Shown here in pieces: positions 6,594 to 14,444 of a stretch of 14,444 nt of DNA. The notes beneath the pieces are model-generated. The model was given only the letters and a program-made list of their open reading frames with translations, did no database searches and had not been told where the DNA came from. A program made the translations under genes and the position numbers. This DNA comes from Deltaproteobacteria bacterium RBG_16_54_11. Lineage in GTDB: Bacteria; Desulfobacterota; B13-G15; RBG-16-54-18. Each line of letters starts with the position of its first letter. Within the stretch, counting starts at the first letter, position 1. The stretch lies in assembly GCA_001797905.1 (NCBI GenBank), contig MGQS01000062.1, positions 387-14,830 of the forward strand. The letters are read 5' to 3'.

Positions 6594-9005
6594 TTGGAAA
6601 AACCGACAAAGCCCTTAGTGGAAGAAGGTTATGATGCCAGACATATTAAGGTCTTGGAAGGATTGGCTGCCGTCCGCAAGAGACCTTCCATGTATATCGG
6701 CAACACGAGCATTGAAGGGCTCCATCACCTAGCCGAAGAGTTGGTGGACAACAGCATTGATGAAGCCCTCGTCGGCTACTGCACGAAGATAGACGTAGTG
6801 ATACATCTCGATAACAGCGTCACGGTTAAGGACAATGGCAGGGGCATACCCATCGATATGCATGAACAAGAAAAAAAACCTGCCGTAGAGGTTGTCTTAA
6901 CGAAGCTCCATTCCGGGGGGAAGTTCGACAAGAAGAGCTATAAGGTATCCGGGGGCCTCCACGGCGTCGGTCTCTCCGTGGTCAACGCCCTCTCAGAGTA
7001 TCTGGAGTTGGAGATAAAACGCGGGGGAAGTGTTTATTCACAGCGATATGAGCGGGGCAAGCGAATGATCCCCTTGCAGACGGTGGGCAAAACCAAAAAA
7101 ACCGGGACGAAGATCACCTTTAAGCCCGACCAGGAGATCTTCGGCGACTTGAAGTTCAGTTATGATCTCCTCTCTCAGCGCCTGCGCGAGCACGCTTTTC
7201 TCAATAGGGGGATCACCATAACCATTGAGGACGAAAGGAGCGAAAAGAGCAATCAGTTCTTTTATAAAGGGGGGATCATCTCCTTCGTCGAGTATCTCGA
7301 TCGTGCCAAGAACTGCATCCATCCCAAACCCATCTACTTCGAGGGAACGAAAAACGATACCTATATAGAAGTCGCCCTCCAGTATAACGACACTTACAAG
7401 GAGACCATATTCTGCTTTGCCAACAGCATCAATACCCATGAGGGGGGGGCCCACCTGGTGGGGCTCAAATCCGCCCTGACCAGAACCATCAACACGTATG
7501 CCGCAAACCACAACCTGCTCAAGGATCTCAAGGAAGGGTTGAGCGGCGACGACGTCCGCGAGGGCCTGGTCGGCGTGATCAGCGTAAGGCTCCCGGACCC
7601 TCAGTTTGAGGGACAGACGAAGACCAAGCTCGGCAACAGCGAGGTAAAGGGGTATGTAGAAACCCTGGCCAACGAGAAACTGAGCAATTATTTTGAAGAG
7701 CATCCCGCGGTGGCCCGGAAGATATTGGCCAAGGTGATCGATGCCGCGAGGGCCCGGATGGCGGCCCGCAAGGCGCGAGAGCTGGCGAGGAAGAAGGGGG
7801 GGATGGATACCACCCTCCTGCCCGGCAAGTTGGCGGACTGTCAGGAGCGCGACCCGGCCCACAGCGAGATCTACATCGTTGAGGGAGATTCGGCAGGCGG
7901 CTCGGCCAAGCAGGGGAGGGATCGGAAGTATCAGGCCATCCTCCCGCTCAAGGGGAAGATCCTCAATGTGGAAAAGGCCAGATTTGACAAGATGTTGTCC
8001 AATGAAGAGATTAGGACGATCATTACCGCGTTAGGGGTGGGGATTAATAAAGAAGAGGTGGATCTGGCGAAGCTCAGGTATCACCGGATCATCATCATGA
8101 CCGACGCCGACATCGACGGCTCACACATCAGGACCCTTCTGCTGACCTTCTTCTACCGACAGATGGCCGAGGTAATTGAACGGGGGTATCTCTACATAGC
8201 CCAACCCCCGCTCTATCGGGTGCGGTTAGGGAAGGAGGGCAGGTATCTCAAGGACGCGGAGGAGATGGATCGGTTCCTGCTGGAACGGGCCATGGAGCAA
8301 GTGGAACTGGAGATGAAGGAAGCGCGGACCCGGTTGGGGGGAAAGAAGCTCCTGGATCTGCTGAACAAGCTCTCCCGGTATGACTACTTTCTGAGGAGGC
8401 TTGAACGCAGGGGCTACCCCCGGGAGGTCATCAAGACCCTGGTGCGGCAGGGGATCGACCGAGCCGAGGATTTCGGCAACAAGGTGCGGCTCAAATCCCT
8501 GCGCAAGGCCTTGCAGTCAGCGGCGATGGAGGTCGGAGAGATCTCCGCCGATGAGGAACATAACCTCTTTGAGTTCTCCCTCGAGGTAACGACAAACGGC
8601 AGAAAGGTATCGAGAAAAATCGACGGAGAGCTGGTGGAGACCGTCGAATATCGGGGCATCGTAGACCTCTATCAATCCATCGCCGGCTTCGAAACCCCCC
8701 CGTTTGTCGTCTACTACAAGGGAGGGCAGCAGGAACTGGGGTCCAAAGGGGATTTGTTGAATTATATCACCACCATCGGCAAGGAAGGGCTCGCCGTGCA
8801 GCGATATAAGGGACTTGGGGAGATGAATCCCGAGCAACTCTGGGAGACCACCATGAACCCCGAAAGCCGCAGCCTCCTGCAGGTGCGGGTGGAGGATGCC
8901 GTAGTGGCGGATGAGATCTTTACCATCCTCATGGGGGACCAGGTGGAGGAGCGCAGGCGATTTATCGAACAGCATGCCCTCCAGGTGGAGAATCTGGATA
9001 TTTGA
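6594..9005 (+). CDS. gyrB: DNA gyrase subunit B
   Basis: GyrB supplies the ATPase and TOPRIM functions of gyrase. The start is TTG 6594, preceded by AGGAG at six bases; the sequence from there (VEEGYDARHIKVLEGLAAVRKRPSMYIG) aligns with the family. The GHKL ATPase has Glu49 and Asn53 in EELVDNSIDEA and the KDNGRGIP motif. The TOPRIM domain has Glu430 in YIVEGDSAGGSAKQGRDRK and Asp504, Asp506 and Asp508 in MTDADIDGSH. The tail contains QRYKGLGEMNPEQLWETTM. At 803 residues it is about 160 longer than the short form because of an insertion roughly between residues 560 and 725, as in E. coli and other Gram-negative bacteria. Its stop overlaps the coaE start (TGATG). Runs of eight A (6871-6878) and eight G (7442-7449) occur within the gene. 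Confidence 0.96.
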   Translation: MEKPTKPLVEEGYDARHIKVLEGLAAVRKRPSMYIGNTSIEGLHHLAEELVDNSIDEALVGYCTKIDVVIHLDNSVTVKDNGRGIPIDMHEQEKKPAVEVVLTKLHSGGKFDKKSYKVSGGLHGVGLSVVNALSEYLELEIKRGGSVYSQRYERGKRMIPLQTVGKTKKTGTKITFKPDQEIFGDLKFSYDLLSQRLREHAFLNRGITITIEDERSEKSNQFFYKGGIISFVEYLDRAKNCIHPKPIYFEGTKNDTYIEVALQYNDTYKETIFCFANSINTHEGGAHLVGLKSALTRTINTYAANHNLLKDLKEGLSGDDVREGLVGVISVRLPDPQFEGQTKTKLGNSEVKGYVETLANEKLSNYFEEHPAVARKILAKVIDAARARMAARKARELARKKGGMDTTLLPGKLADCQERDPAHSEIYIVEGDSAGGSAKQGRDRKYQAILPLKGKILNVEKARFDKMLSNEEIRTIITALGVGINKEEVDLAKLRYHRIIIMTDADIDGSHIRTLLLTFFYRQMAEVIERGYLYIAQPPLYRVRLGKEGRYLKDAEEMDRFLLERAMEQVELEMKEARTRLGGKKLLDLLNKLSRYDYFLRRLERRGYPREVIKTLVRQGIDRAEDFGNKVRLKSLRKALQSAAMEVGEISADEEHNLFEFSLEVTTNGRKVSRKIDGELVETVEYRGIVDLYQSIAGFETPPFVVYYKGGQQELGSKGDLLNYITTIGKEGLAVQRYKGLGEMNPEQLWETTMNPESRSLLQVRVEDAVVADEIFTILMGDQVEERRRFIEQHALQVENLDI

Positions 9006-9601
9006 TGCCGAAGGTCATAGGCCTGACAGGAGGGATCGCCAGCGGCAAGAGCTTGGTCTCTCAGACCCTGGAGGGCTTGGGGATGGCGGTGATCGATGCG
9101 GACGCAATCAGTCACGAGCTCATGGCGAAGGATGAAACAGTCAAGCAGCGGGTGGTGAAGACCTTTGGCACGGAAGTGCTCACCGCGGGTGGAGCAATCG
9201 ACAGGGGCAAACTCGGCGGAATTGTCTTCCGCGACCCCGTCCGCAGGCAGGCCCTGGAGCGGATCATGCACCCCCGCATCCTTGCCCAGCTGCGGAAGAG
9301 GGCTCAAGAGAGCAGCGAGGACGTGGTACTGGAGGTCCCCCTCTTGATCGAGCAAGGGGGGCACGAGCAAGTGGACCTGGTGGTGGTGGTCTACACCACC
9401 CCTGAACGCCAGGTCCAGCGCCTCATGGGCAGGGACGGGATCACCAGGGAGGAGGCCATCAGAAGGATAGATGCCCAGCTTCCTCTGGCGGAGAAGGTCT
9501 CCTATGCCCACTATGTGATCGACAACTCGGGCACGGTGGAGGAGACCGAGGATCAAGTAACCAGATTTTATAAGCTGATAAGGGGGAAAGAAAGATCATG
9601 A
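9005..9601 (+). CDS. coaE: Dephospho-CoA kinase
   Basis: CoaE phosphorylates dephospho-CoA with ATP in the last step of coenzyme A synthesis, in the cytoplasm. The P-loop GLTGGIASGKS is at residues 6-16 with Lys15. VIDADAISHEL, the HPRI segment and EVPLLIE are typical of the family. At 198 residues the length is normal. ATG 9005 shares its A with the gyrB stop (TGATG), suggesting translational coupling; a TTG three bases earlier is possible but less likely. The only nearby Shine-Dalgarno-like sequence (GGTGGAG, 8984-8990) is 14 bases away. The 3' end overlaps rho by four bases (ATGA). Confidence 0.94.
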   Translation: MPKVIGLTGGIASGKSLVSQTLEGLGMAVIDADAISHELMAKDETVKQRVVKTFGTEVLTAGGAIDRGKLGGIVFRDPVRRQALERIMHPRILAQLRKRAQESSEDVVLEVPLLIEQGGHEQVDLVVVVYTTPERQVQRLMGRDGITREEAIRRIDAQLPLAEKVSYAHYVIDNSGTVEETEDQVTRFYKLIRGKERS

Positions 9602-10860
9602 ATACGGAAATTATCAACTTGAGGGATTTAAAACAGAAGAAGATTGCGGATCTGGCCGCCCTGGCCAAGGCGCTGAACGTGGAGGGGGCCGCCAACATGC
9701 GGAGACAGGAGCTGATCTTCAGCATCCTTCAGGCCCAGGCCGAGCAGAACGGGTTCATCTATGGGGAGGGGGTCCTGGAGATCCTGCCGGACGGGTTCGG
9801 CTTTCTCCGCTCCCCGGATTACAATTATCTGCCGGGCCCCGATGACATCTATGTTTCACCCTCGCAGATCAGGAGATTCAACCTGCGCACCGGGGATACC
9901 ATCGCGGGGCATGTCAGGCCCCCCAAGGAGTCGGAGCGCTACTTTGCCCTGCTCAAGGTGGAGACCTTTAACTTCGAAGACCCCGAGGCGGCGAAGGACA
10001 AGATCCTCTTCGACAACCTTACCCCCTTCTACCCGCGGGAGAAGATCAAGCTGGAGTACAACTCCGACGACTACTCCACCCGGGTGATGGATCTCCTTAC
10101 CCCCCTCGGCAAGGGACAGCGCGGCCTCATCGTTGCCCCTCCACGGACGGGCAAGACCATGCTCCTGCAGTCCATCGCCCACAGCATCATGGCCAACCAT
10201 AAGGAGGTGACCCTGATCGTGCTCCTCATCGATGAACGTCCTGAGGAGGTGACCGATATGGAGCGGTCGGTGGAGGGTGAGGTGATCAGCTCCACCTTTG
10301 ATGAGCCGCCGCAGCGACACGTGCAGGTTGCCGAGATGGTCATCGAAAAAGCCAAGCGGCTCGTCGAACATCAGGGGGACGTGGTCATCCTCTTGGACAG
10401 CATCACCAGGTTGGCGCGCGCCTACAATGCCGTGGTACCCCCCAGCGGCAAGGTACTCTCGGGTGGGATAGACGCCAACGCCCTGCAGCGGCCCAAACGC
10501 TTCTTCGGCGCAGCTAGAAACATCGAGGAGGGGGGAAGCCTCACCATCATCGCCACCGCCCTCATTGATACGGGGAGCAGGATGGATGAGGTGATCTTCG
10601 AGGAATTCAAAGGAACGGGCAATATGGAGCTTATGTTGGACCGACGCCTGGTGGACCGCCGCATCTTTCCGGCCATCGACATCAACCGATCGGGTACGAG
10701 GAAAGAAGAACTCCTGCTCGAACCCAATGACCTGGAGCGTATCTGGCTCCTGCGCAAGGTGCTGACCCCCATGAATACCGTGGACAGCATGGAGTTCCTC
10801 ATGGATAAATTGCGTAAGACCTCCTCCAACCGGGAATTTTTGGATACCATGAACCAGTAA
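9598..10860 (+). CDS. rho: Transcription termination factor Rho
   Basis: Rho is a hexameric RNA-dependent ATPase that ends transcription at untranslated RNA. The 420 residues match E. coli Rho (419) with no large N-terminal insertion. In order: the N-terminal helical segment (NLRDLKQKKIADLAALAK), the RNA-binding cold-shock-like fold with YGEGVLEILPDGFGFLRSP and IYVSPSQIRRFNLRTGD, Walker A APPRTGKT with Lys186, Walker B VVILLDSITRLARAYN, and the secondary RNA-site region GGIDANALQRPKRFFGAARN. ATG 9598 overlaps the coaE stop (ATGA); AGGGGG at 9581-9586 is somewhat distant. rpmE follows after 62 bases. Rho is often autoregulated through its leader; no long leader is present here. Confidence 0.97.
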   Translation: MNTEIINLRDLKQKKIADLAALAKALNVEGAANMRRQELIFSILQAQAEQNGFIYGEGVLEILPDGFGFLRSPDYNYLPGPDDIYVSPSQIRRFNLRTGDTIAGHVRPPKESERYFALLKVETFNFEDPEAAKDKILFDNLTPFYPREKIKLEYNSDDYSTRVMDLLTPLGKGQRGLIVAPPRTGKTMLLQSIAHSIMANHKEVTLIVLLIDERPEEVTDMERSVEGEVISSTFDEPPQRHVQVAEMVIEKAKRLVEHQGDVVILLDSITRLARAYNAVVPPSGKVLSGGIDANALQRPKRFFGAARNIEEGGSLTIIATALIDTGSRMDEVIFEEFKGTGNMELMLDRRLVDRRIFPAIDINRSGTRKEELLLEPNDLERIWLLRKVLTPMNTVDSMEFLMDKLRKTSSNREFLDTMNQ

Positions 10861-10865
10861 GGGGG

Positions 10866-10894
10866 TTGAAAATCGGGCAAAAATATGCTAATGT
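10866..10894 (+). promoter_or_regulatory. Possible promoter for rpmE
   Basis: TTGAAA (10866-10871) lies 17 bases before TAATGT (10889-10894), which is preceded by TGC as in extended -10 promoters. The -10 itself is a poor match. The site is in the 62-base gap after rho and would allow separate expression of ribosomal protein L31, but readthrough from rho is equally plausible. Confidence 0.3.
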
Positions 10895-10922
10895 TAGGAA
10901 AGAACGATAAGGGAGTAAAGGA

Positions 10923-11147
10923 ATGAAAAAAGGAATTCACCCTGAGATGCACGACATCACCATCACCTGCGCCTGTGGGGCCACCTTTCAGACCAAGTCC
11001 ACCCGCAAGGCATATTCGGTGGACATCTGTTCCCGCTGCCACCCCTTCTTTACCGGCAAAGCGAAATTGATGGATACGGCGGGAAGGATCGAGAAGTTTA
11101 CCCGCAAATACAAGAACCTCCAAAAGGGTGAGCAGAAGAAGGGGTAG
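10923..11147 (+). CDS. rpmE: 50S ribosomal protein L31 (zinc-binding type)
   Basis: L31 bridges the large and small ribosomal subunits. The 74-residue protein begins MKKGIHPEMHDITITCACG, typical of L31 type A. Cys16, Cys18, Cys36 and Cys39 form the C-x-C...C-x-x-C zinc site of the C+ form; the C- form replaces it under zinc shortage in some bacteria. The RCHPFFTGK segment is also characteristic. GGGAG lies seven bases before ATG 10923. A strong terminator follows 14 bases after the stop. Whether a C- paralog exists elsewhere cannot be seen here. Confidence 0.96.
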   Translation: MKKGIHPEMHDITITCACGATFQTKSTRKAYSVDICSRCHPFFTGKAKLMDTAGRIEKFTRKYKNLQKGEQKKG

Positions 11148-11161
11148 ATTAGCGGACTTCC

Positions 11162-11209
11162 TCACCGGCCACAGCAGAGGCGATCTGCGTGCAACCGGTG
11201 ATATTTTTT
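11162..11209 (+). terminator. Intrinsic terminator after rpmE
   Basis: TCACCGG (11162-11168) pairs exactly with CCGGTGA (11195-11201). Inside, CAC and GCAGA, separated by one bulged A, pair with TCTGC and GTG around a GGCGA loop (11170-11191). TA and then six T (11204-11209) follow. The stem ends the gyrB-coaE-rho-rpmE unit. It is the only classical intrinsic terminator I found in the window. Confidence 0.8.
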
Positions 11210-11324
11210 GCCCTGCACGAGAGGGAGGAGAAGAGGTTTGCTGCTTCCCCTCAAAATGTATCCATCCCCATACTGTTGATCATCCATGAACCCTTTGGCC
11301 CTCGGGAAGAGGCCGCCGTGGTCC

Positions 11325-11333
11325 TGTTATAAT
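11325..11333 (+). promoter_or_regulatory. Extended -10 promoter candidate for prfA
   Basis: TGTTATAAT matches the TGnTATAAT extended -10 consensus completely. No convincing -35 is present, which this class can tolerate. Transcription would start near 11340, at the edge of the AGGGAGG ribosome-binding site (11335-11341), so part of that site might be lost from the message. The rest of the gap 11210-11324 shows no recognisable element. Confidence 0.45.
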
Positions 11334-11350
11334 TAGGGAGGTACGAGGAC

Positions 11351-12442
11351 GTGAACAATGAGATCATGGTGAGGCTCGAAAAGGCCGAGACCCGGCATGA
11401 AGAGCTGGGACACCTCATGGGCGATCCTCAGGTCGCGGCCAACCGGGGGGAATACCAACGGTACGCAAAAGAGTATGCAGAGCTGGGCAGGGTGGTAGAG
11501 CGCTTTCGGCGATATAAGGACCTCCTCAAAGCGATAGAGGGGAGCAAGGCCCTGCTCCAGGAAGCGGATGAGGAGTTGAGAAGGATGGCACGGGAGGAGG
11601 TAGCCGCCCTGTCAGAAGAGCAGGAGCGGCTCGAGCAGGAACTAATCCTCACCCTGCTGCCCAAGGACCCCAATGACGAGAAAAACGTCGTCCTGGAGAT
11701 CCGGGCAGGTACGGGTGGCGATGAGGCCGCCCTCTTTGCCGCTGACCTCTTTCGGATGTACGCCAAGTACGCCGAGACGAACAACTGGCGGGTGGAGATC
11801 CTCAGCCAGCATCCCACCGGTGCCGGAGGGTTCAAGGAGATCATCGCCCTCATCGAGGGGAAGGGGGTCTATCGCAGATTAAAATATGAAAGCGGCGTGC
11901 ATAGAGTGCAACGGGTCCCCATCACCGAGTCTCAGGGGAGGATCCATACCTCGACGGTCACCGTGGCGGTTCTGCCCGAGGCCGAGGAAGTAGAGGTGGA
12001 GATAGATCCCAAAGACCTCAAGATAGATGTCTACCGATCCTCGGGTCCCGGAGGGCAGCATGTCAACACCACCGATTCTGCGGTGAGGATCACCCATATC
12101 CCTACGGGCATCGTAACGACCTGTCAGGATGAGAAGTCTCAGCACAAGAACAAGGCCAAGGCCCTCAAGGTCCTGCGGGCGCGGTTGCTCGATATACAAA
12201 AGCAGCGGCAGCAGGAGGCGATGGCCCAAAAGAGGCGCAGCCAGGTAGGCACGGGTGATCGCAGCGAGCGGATCAGGACCTATAACTTCCCACAGGGGCG
12301 GTTTACCGAGCACCGCATCGGCCTCACCCTCTATAAGCTGGAGACGGTCTTGGAGGGGAACCTGGGAGAGATCATCGATTCCCTTGCCTCCCACTATCAG
12401 GCCGAGGCCCTGCAGCGCGGCGAAGGCGCAGCGAGTCAGTAA
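11351..12442 (+). CDS. prfA: Peptide chain release factor 1
   Basis: RF1 recognises UAA and UAG stop codons and triggers peptide release. The 363 residues are normal (360 in E. coli). The GGQ catalytic motif is at residues 234-236 in SSGPGGQHVNTTDSAVR. The stop-codon recognition tripeptide is P-I-T (190-192) in RVQRVPITESQGRIHTST; PxT separates RF1 from RF2, which uses SPF. An N-terminal coiled helical domain precedes these. GTG 11351 follows AGGGAGG by nine bases; an in-frame ATG at 11366 is the alternative, with a weaker upstream site. The TAA stop overlaps the prmC ATG by one base, so the enzyme that methylates this GGQ glutamine is translated directly after it. Confidence 0.96.
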   Translation: MNNEIMVRLEKAETRHEELGHLMGDPQVAANRGEYQRYAKEYAELGRVVERFRRYKDLLKAIEGSKALLQEADEELRRMAREEVAALSEEQERLEQELILTLLPKDPNDEKNVVLEIRAGTGGDEAALFAADLFRMYAKYAETNNWRVEILSQHPTGAGGFKEIIALIEGKGVYRRLKYESGVHRVQRVPITESQGRIHTSTVTVAVLPEAEEVEVEIDPKDLKIDVYRSSGPGGQHVNTTDSAVRITHIPTGIVTTCQDEKSQHKNKAKALKVLRARLLDIQKQRQQEAMAQKRRSQVGTGDRSERIRTYNFPQGRFTEHRIGLTLYKLETVLEGNLGEIIDSLASHYQAEALQRGEGAASQ

Positions 12443-13308
12443 TGGCCGAGGAGCGGTGGACGGTGCTGAGGGTCATCCAGTGGACGACCGAACACTTACA
12501 GAAAAAGGGCCTCGACAACCCCCGCCTGGAGGCGGAGGTGCTTTTGGCCCATCTCCTGGGGATCGATCGGATGGGGCTCTATCTCAACTATGATAGGCCC
12601 CTCAAGGAGGAGGAACGAACGGCCTATCGGGAGATGATCCAGCGGCGCACGGCTGCGGAGCCCATTGCCTATATCGTGGGGTCTAAGGAGTTTTGGTCCA
12701 TGCAGTTTCAGGTAAGCCCCGAGTGCCTTATACCACGGCCGGAGACCGAGCACCTGGTCGAGGAGGCCGTGCGCATCGGAAAAGGGCTTGAGCCACCCCT
12801 CCGTGCCCTGGAGATAGGTCATGGCTGCGGGTCGGTGGCCATTGCCGTGGCCAAGGAGCTGGAAGAGGCCGAGATCGTGGCCACGGACATCTCTCCCGGC
12901 GCCTGCTCCCTGGCCCGGGAGAACGCCGAGGCGCACGGGGTAGGGGGGCGGATACGGTTTGTCCTCGGGGACCTCTTCCCCGTCGGGGAAAAACCTTTTG
13001 GTCTCATCTGCTCCAATCCCCCCTATATCCCCACTGAAGAGGTGCTCAAGCTGGCCCCGGAGGTGAGGGATTATGAGCCCCTCCCCGCCCTGGACGGCGG
13101 GGAGGACGGATTGAGGTTTTTTAGGCGGATCGCTGAGGGCGCTTCGGCATTTCTGGTTGCGGGAGGATGGCTCCTCTTGGAGATGGGGCAGGGGCAGGCC
13201 GCGCAGGTCGCGGCAATCCTCCAGGAGCAGGGGTTCATGCATATTGACCTCATCCCGGACTATGCCGGGATCAAGCGGGTGATCAGGGCCCAATGGCTCT
13301 GCCGGTGA
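12442..13308 (+). CDS. prmC: Release factor glutamine methyltransferase
   Basis: PrmC uses S-adenosylmethionine to N5-methylate the glutamine of the GGQ motif in release factors. The 288 residues are of family size. The N-terminal helical domain (residues 1 to about 85) is followed by PRPETE at about residue 94, the SAM-binding loop EIGHGCG (124-130) and the catalytic NPPY (192-195), which binds the target glutamine. The SAM loop differs from the commoner DLGTGSG, but its glycines are kept. The gene overlaps prfA by one base (TAATG) and is followed by murA after 19 bases, so the three probably form one operon. Confidence 0.94.
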   Translation: MAEERWTVLRVIQWTTEHLQKKGLDNPRLEAEVLLAHLLGIDRMGLYLNYDRPLKEEERTAYREMIQRRTAAEPIAYIVGSKEFWSMQFQVSPECLIPRPETEHLVEEAVRIGKGLEPPLRALEIGHGCGSVAIAVAKELEEAEIVATDISPGACSLARENAEAHGVGGRIRFVLGDLFPVGEKPFGLICSNPPYIPTEEVLKLAPEVRDYEPLPALDGGEDGLRFFRRIAEGASAFLVAGGWLLLEMGQGQAAQVAAILQEQGFMHIDLIPDYAGIKRVIRAQWLCR

Positions 13309-13327
13309 ATAGGAAGAAGATGCAACC

Positions 13328-14444
13328 ATGAAGGGGATCGTCATCGAAGGGGGAGAGCGATTGGTCGGGGAGGTCCGGGTCAGCGGGTCCAAGAACGCGG
13401 CCTTGCCGGCCCTGGCCGCAGCCCTGCTGGTGGAGGGGGCCTGCACGTTCACCAACTGCCCCGGCCTGCGCGATGTGGATACCCTTCAGGCCCTGTTGGA
13501 GAACCTCGGCGCGCAGCTCCGGTGGAAGGGGGCAGGCGAGCTGGAGGTTGACACCTCCGGCATTAAGGGGGTCATTGCCCCCTATGACCTGGTGAAGACC
13601 ATGCGGGCCTCCATCCTGCTCCTGGGCCCGCTGCTGGCCAGGATGGGCGAGGCCGTGGTCTCGCTCCCCGGCGGTTGTGCCATCGGGGCGCGTCCTGTTG
13701 ACCTCCACCTCAAGGGGCTGGAGCAACTGGGGGCCCAGATCGAGCTGGAGCACGGCTACATCAAGGCCCGGGCCAAGAGGCTCACCGGGGCGCAGATATA
13801 CCTGGACATCACCACGGTCACCGGCACGGAGAACCTCATGATGGCAGCTGCCCTTGCCGAGGGGACCACCGTCATCGAGAACGCCGCCTGTGAGCCTGAG
13901 GTTAAGGAATTGGCCAACATCCTTACTGCCATGGGGGCCGAGATCGAGGGGGCGGGGACCGCGGTGCTCACCATCCGGGGTGTCGCGCACTTGCGGCCAA
14001 TCAAATACGCCATCATGCCCGACCGCATCGAGGCCGGCACCCTCATGGTAGCGGCGGGGCTCACCAGGGGGAATGTCCTGATCAAGGGGTGTCGACTGGA
14101 ACACATGGAGGCCGTGGTGGGGAAGCTGCGGGAGGTGGGGATAGAGATCTCGCCTTTGAAGGAGGGGGAGGTGCGCGTGGTGGGTGACAGCAGGGTAAGG
14201 AGCGCCGATGTCAAGACCCTCCCCTATCCGGGATTCCCCACCGACATGCAGGCCCAGTTTATGGCATTGATGACGGTGGCCAACGGGATCAGCGCCATCT
14301 CGGAGACCATCTTCGAGAATCGGTTTATGCACGTGAGCGAGCTCAAGAGGATGGCCGCCGATATTCGGGTACAGGGCTCTACCGCCATCGTCAGCGGCGT
14401 GCCCCGGTTAAGCGGTGCGCCGGTGATGGCCACTGATCTGCGGG
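13328..14444 (+). CDS. murA: UDP-N-acetylglucosamine 1-carboxyvinyltransferase (partial, C-terminus outside window)
   Basis: MurA transfers enolpyruvate from phosphoenolpyruvate to UDP-N-acetylglucosamine, the first committed step of peptidoglycan synthesis. From ATG 13328 there are 372 intact codons to the window edge; the family is about 420 residues, so roughly the last 45 are missing. Lys22-Asn23 in GSKNAALP and Cys117 in PGGCAIGARPVDLH (E. coli Cys115, the fosfomycin target) are present. So is Asp306 in GFPTDMQAQ, equivalent to the catalytic Asp305. The cysteine suggests fosfomycin sensitivity at the enzyme level. A purine-rich stretch beginning AGGAAG (13311-13316) serves as a modest ribosome-binding site. 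It probably shares a transcript with prfA and prmC. Confidence 0.95.
   Translation, partial: MKGIVIEGGERLVGEVRVSGSKNAALPALAAALLVEGACTFTNCPGLRDVDTLQALLENLGAQLRWKGAGELEVDTSGIKGVIAPYDLVKTMRASILLLGPLLARMGEAVVSLPGGCAIGARPVDLHLKGLEQLGAQIELEHGYIKARAKRLTGAQIYLDITTVTGTENLMMAAALAEGTTVIENAACEPEVKELANILTAMGAEIEGAGTAVLTIRGVAHLRPIKYAIMPDRIEAGTLMVAAGLTRGNVLIKGCRLEHMEAVVGKLREVGIEISPLKEGEVRVVGDSRVRSADVKTLPYPGFPTDMQAQFMALMTVANGISAISETIFENRFMHVSELKRMAADIRVQGSTAIVSGVPRLSGAPVMATDLR

Noticed and set aside
8762..9556. A 264-codon open frame on the minus strand across the gyrB-coaE junction
   Set aside because: It lies opposite two well-supported genes, and its composition is what antisense of GC-rich coding DNA gives.
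10422..11165. A 247-codon minus-strand frame covering the end of rho and all of rpmE
   Set aside because: Both plus-strand genes are certain and the frame shows no domain.
11198..11332. A 44-codon plus-strand frame starting at GTG between rpmE and prfA
   Set aside because: It starts inside the terminator stem, has no ribosome-binding site and resembles no family I know. A decayed gene remnant cannot be excluded.
13283..14332. A 349-codon open frame on the minus strand
   Set aside because: It is antisense to murA, which reads without break and has its catalytic Lys, Cys and Asp; the antisense product has no family features.
1..14444. Search for CRISPR arrays, tRNA, rRNA, insertion sequences and phage or defence genes
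   Set aside because: No regularly spaced repeats, cloverleaf-like sequences, transposase motifs or defence-type domains were recognised; all substantial coding space is housekeeping.

Overview
The window is a chromosomal housekeeping block from a bacterium, almost certainly beside or near the replication origin. I found no mobile element, CRISPR array, tRNA or rRNA. Ten genes run left to right: gyrA, dnaA, dnaN, gyrB, coaE, rho, rpmE, prfA, prmC and murA (cut by the right edge). One gene, a dGTPase-type HD hydrolase cut by the left edge, runs the other way. GC content is moderately high overall but clearly lower in dnaA, dnaN and the first part of gyrB. The GyrB has the long insertion known from Gram-negative bacteria. 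The order rho-rpmE-prfA-prmC-murA is one I recall from Desulfobacterota such as Geobacter, so a Gram-negative bacterium of that kind is a reasonable guess; the sequence does not prove it.

Left part (1-3713): the dGTPase gene and gyrA diverge from a gap of about 350 bases. Each has a good sigma70-like promoter pointing outward. Between the promoters lies a hairpin-rich block of 160 bases bounded by an 8-base inverted repeat, which may be a small interspersed element. The gyrA promoter overlaps the furthest-upstream start codons, so the protein most likely begins at GTG 1272.

Origin part (3714-6518): the gap before dnaA contains a long imperfect hairpin, an inverted pair of DnaA-box-like sites and a TATAAT almost touching the dnaA start. 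It is the best origin or dnaA-autoregulation candidate here. dnaN follows after an AT-rich gap with inverted repeats. recF, which commonly lies between dnaN and gyrB, is absent: the gap there is only 75 bases.

Right part (6594-14444): gyrB, coaE and rho overlap or touch and look translationally coupled. rpmE follows closely and ends at a strong intrinsic terminator (11162-11209). A second unit then starts with prfA and prmC, which overlap by one base, followed by murA. The two units link DNA supercoiling, coenzyme A synthesis, transcription termination, ribosome assembly, translation termination (PrmC methylates the release factor encoded just before it) and the first committed step of peptidoglycan synthesis.

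No wholly new system is evident. The items most worth checking are the 981-1140 element, valine at the quinolone-determining Ser83 position of GyrA, the missing recF, and the structured region before dnaA.
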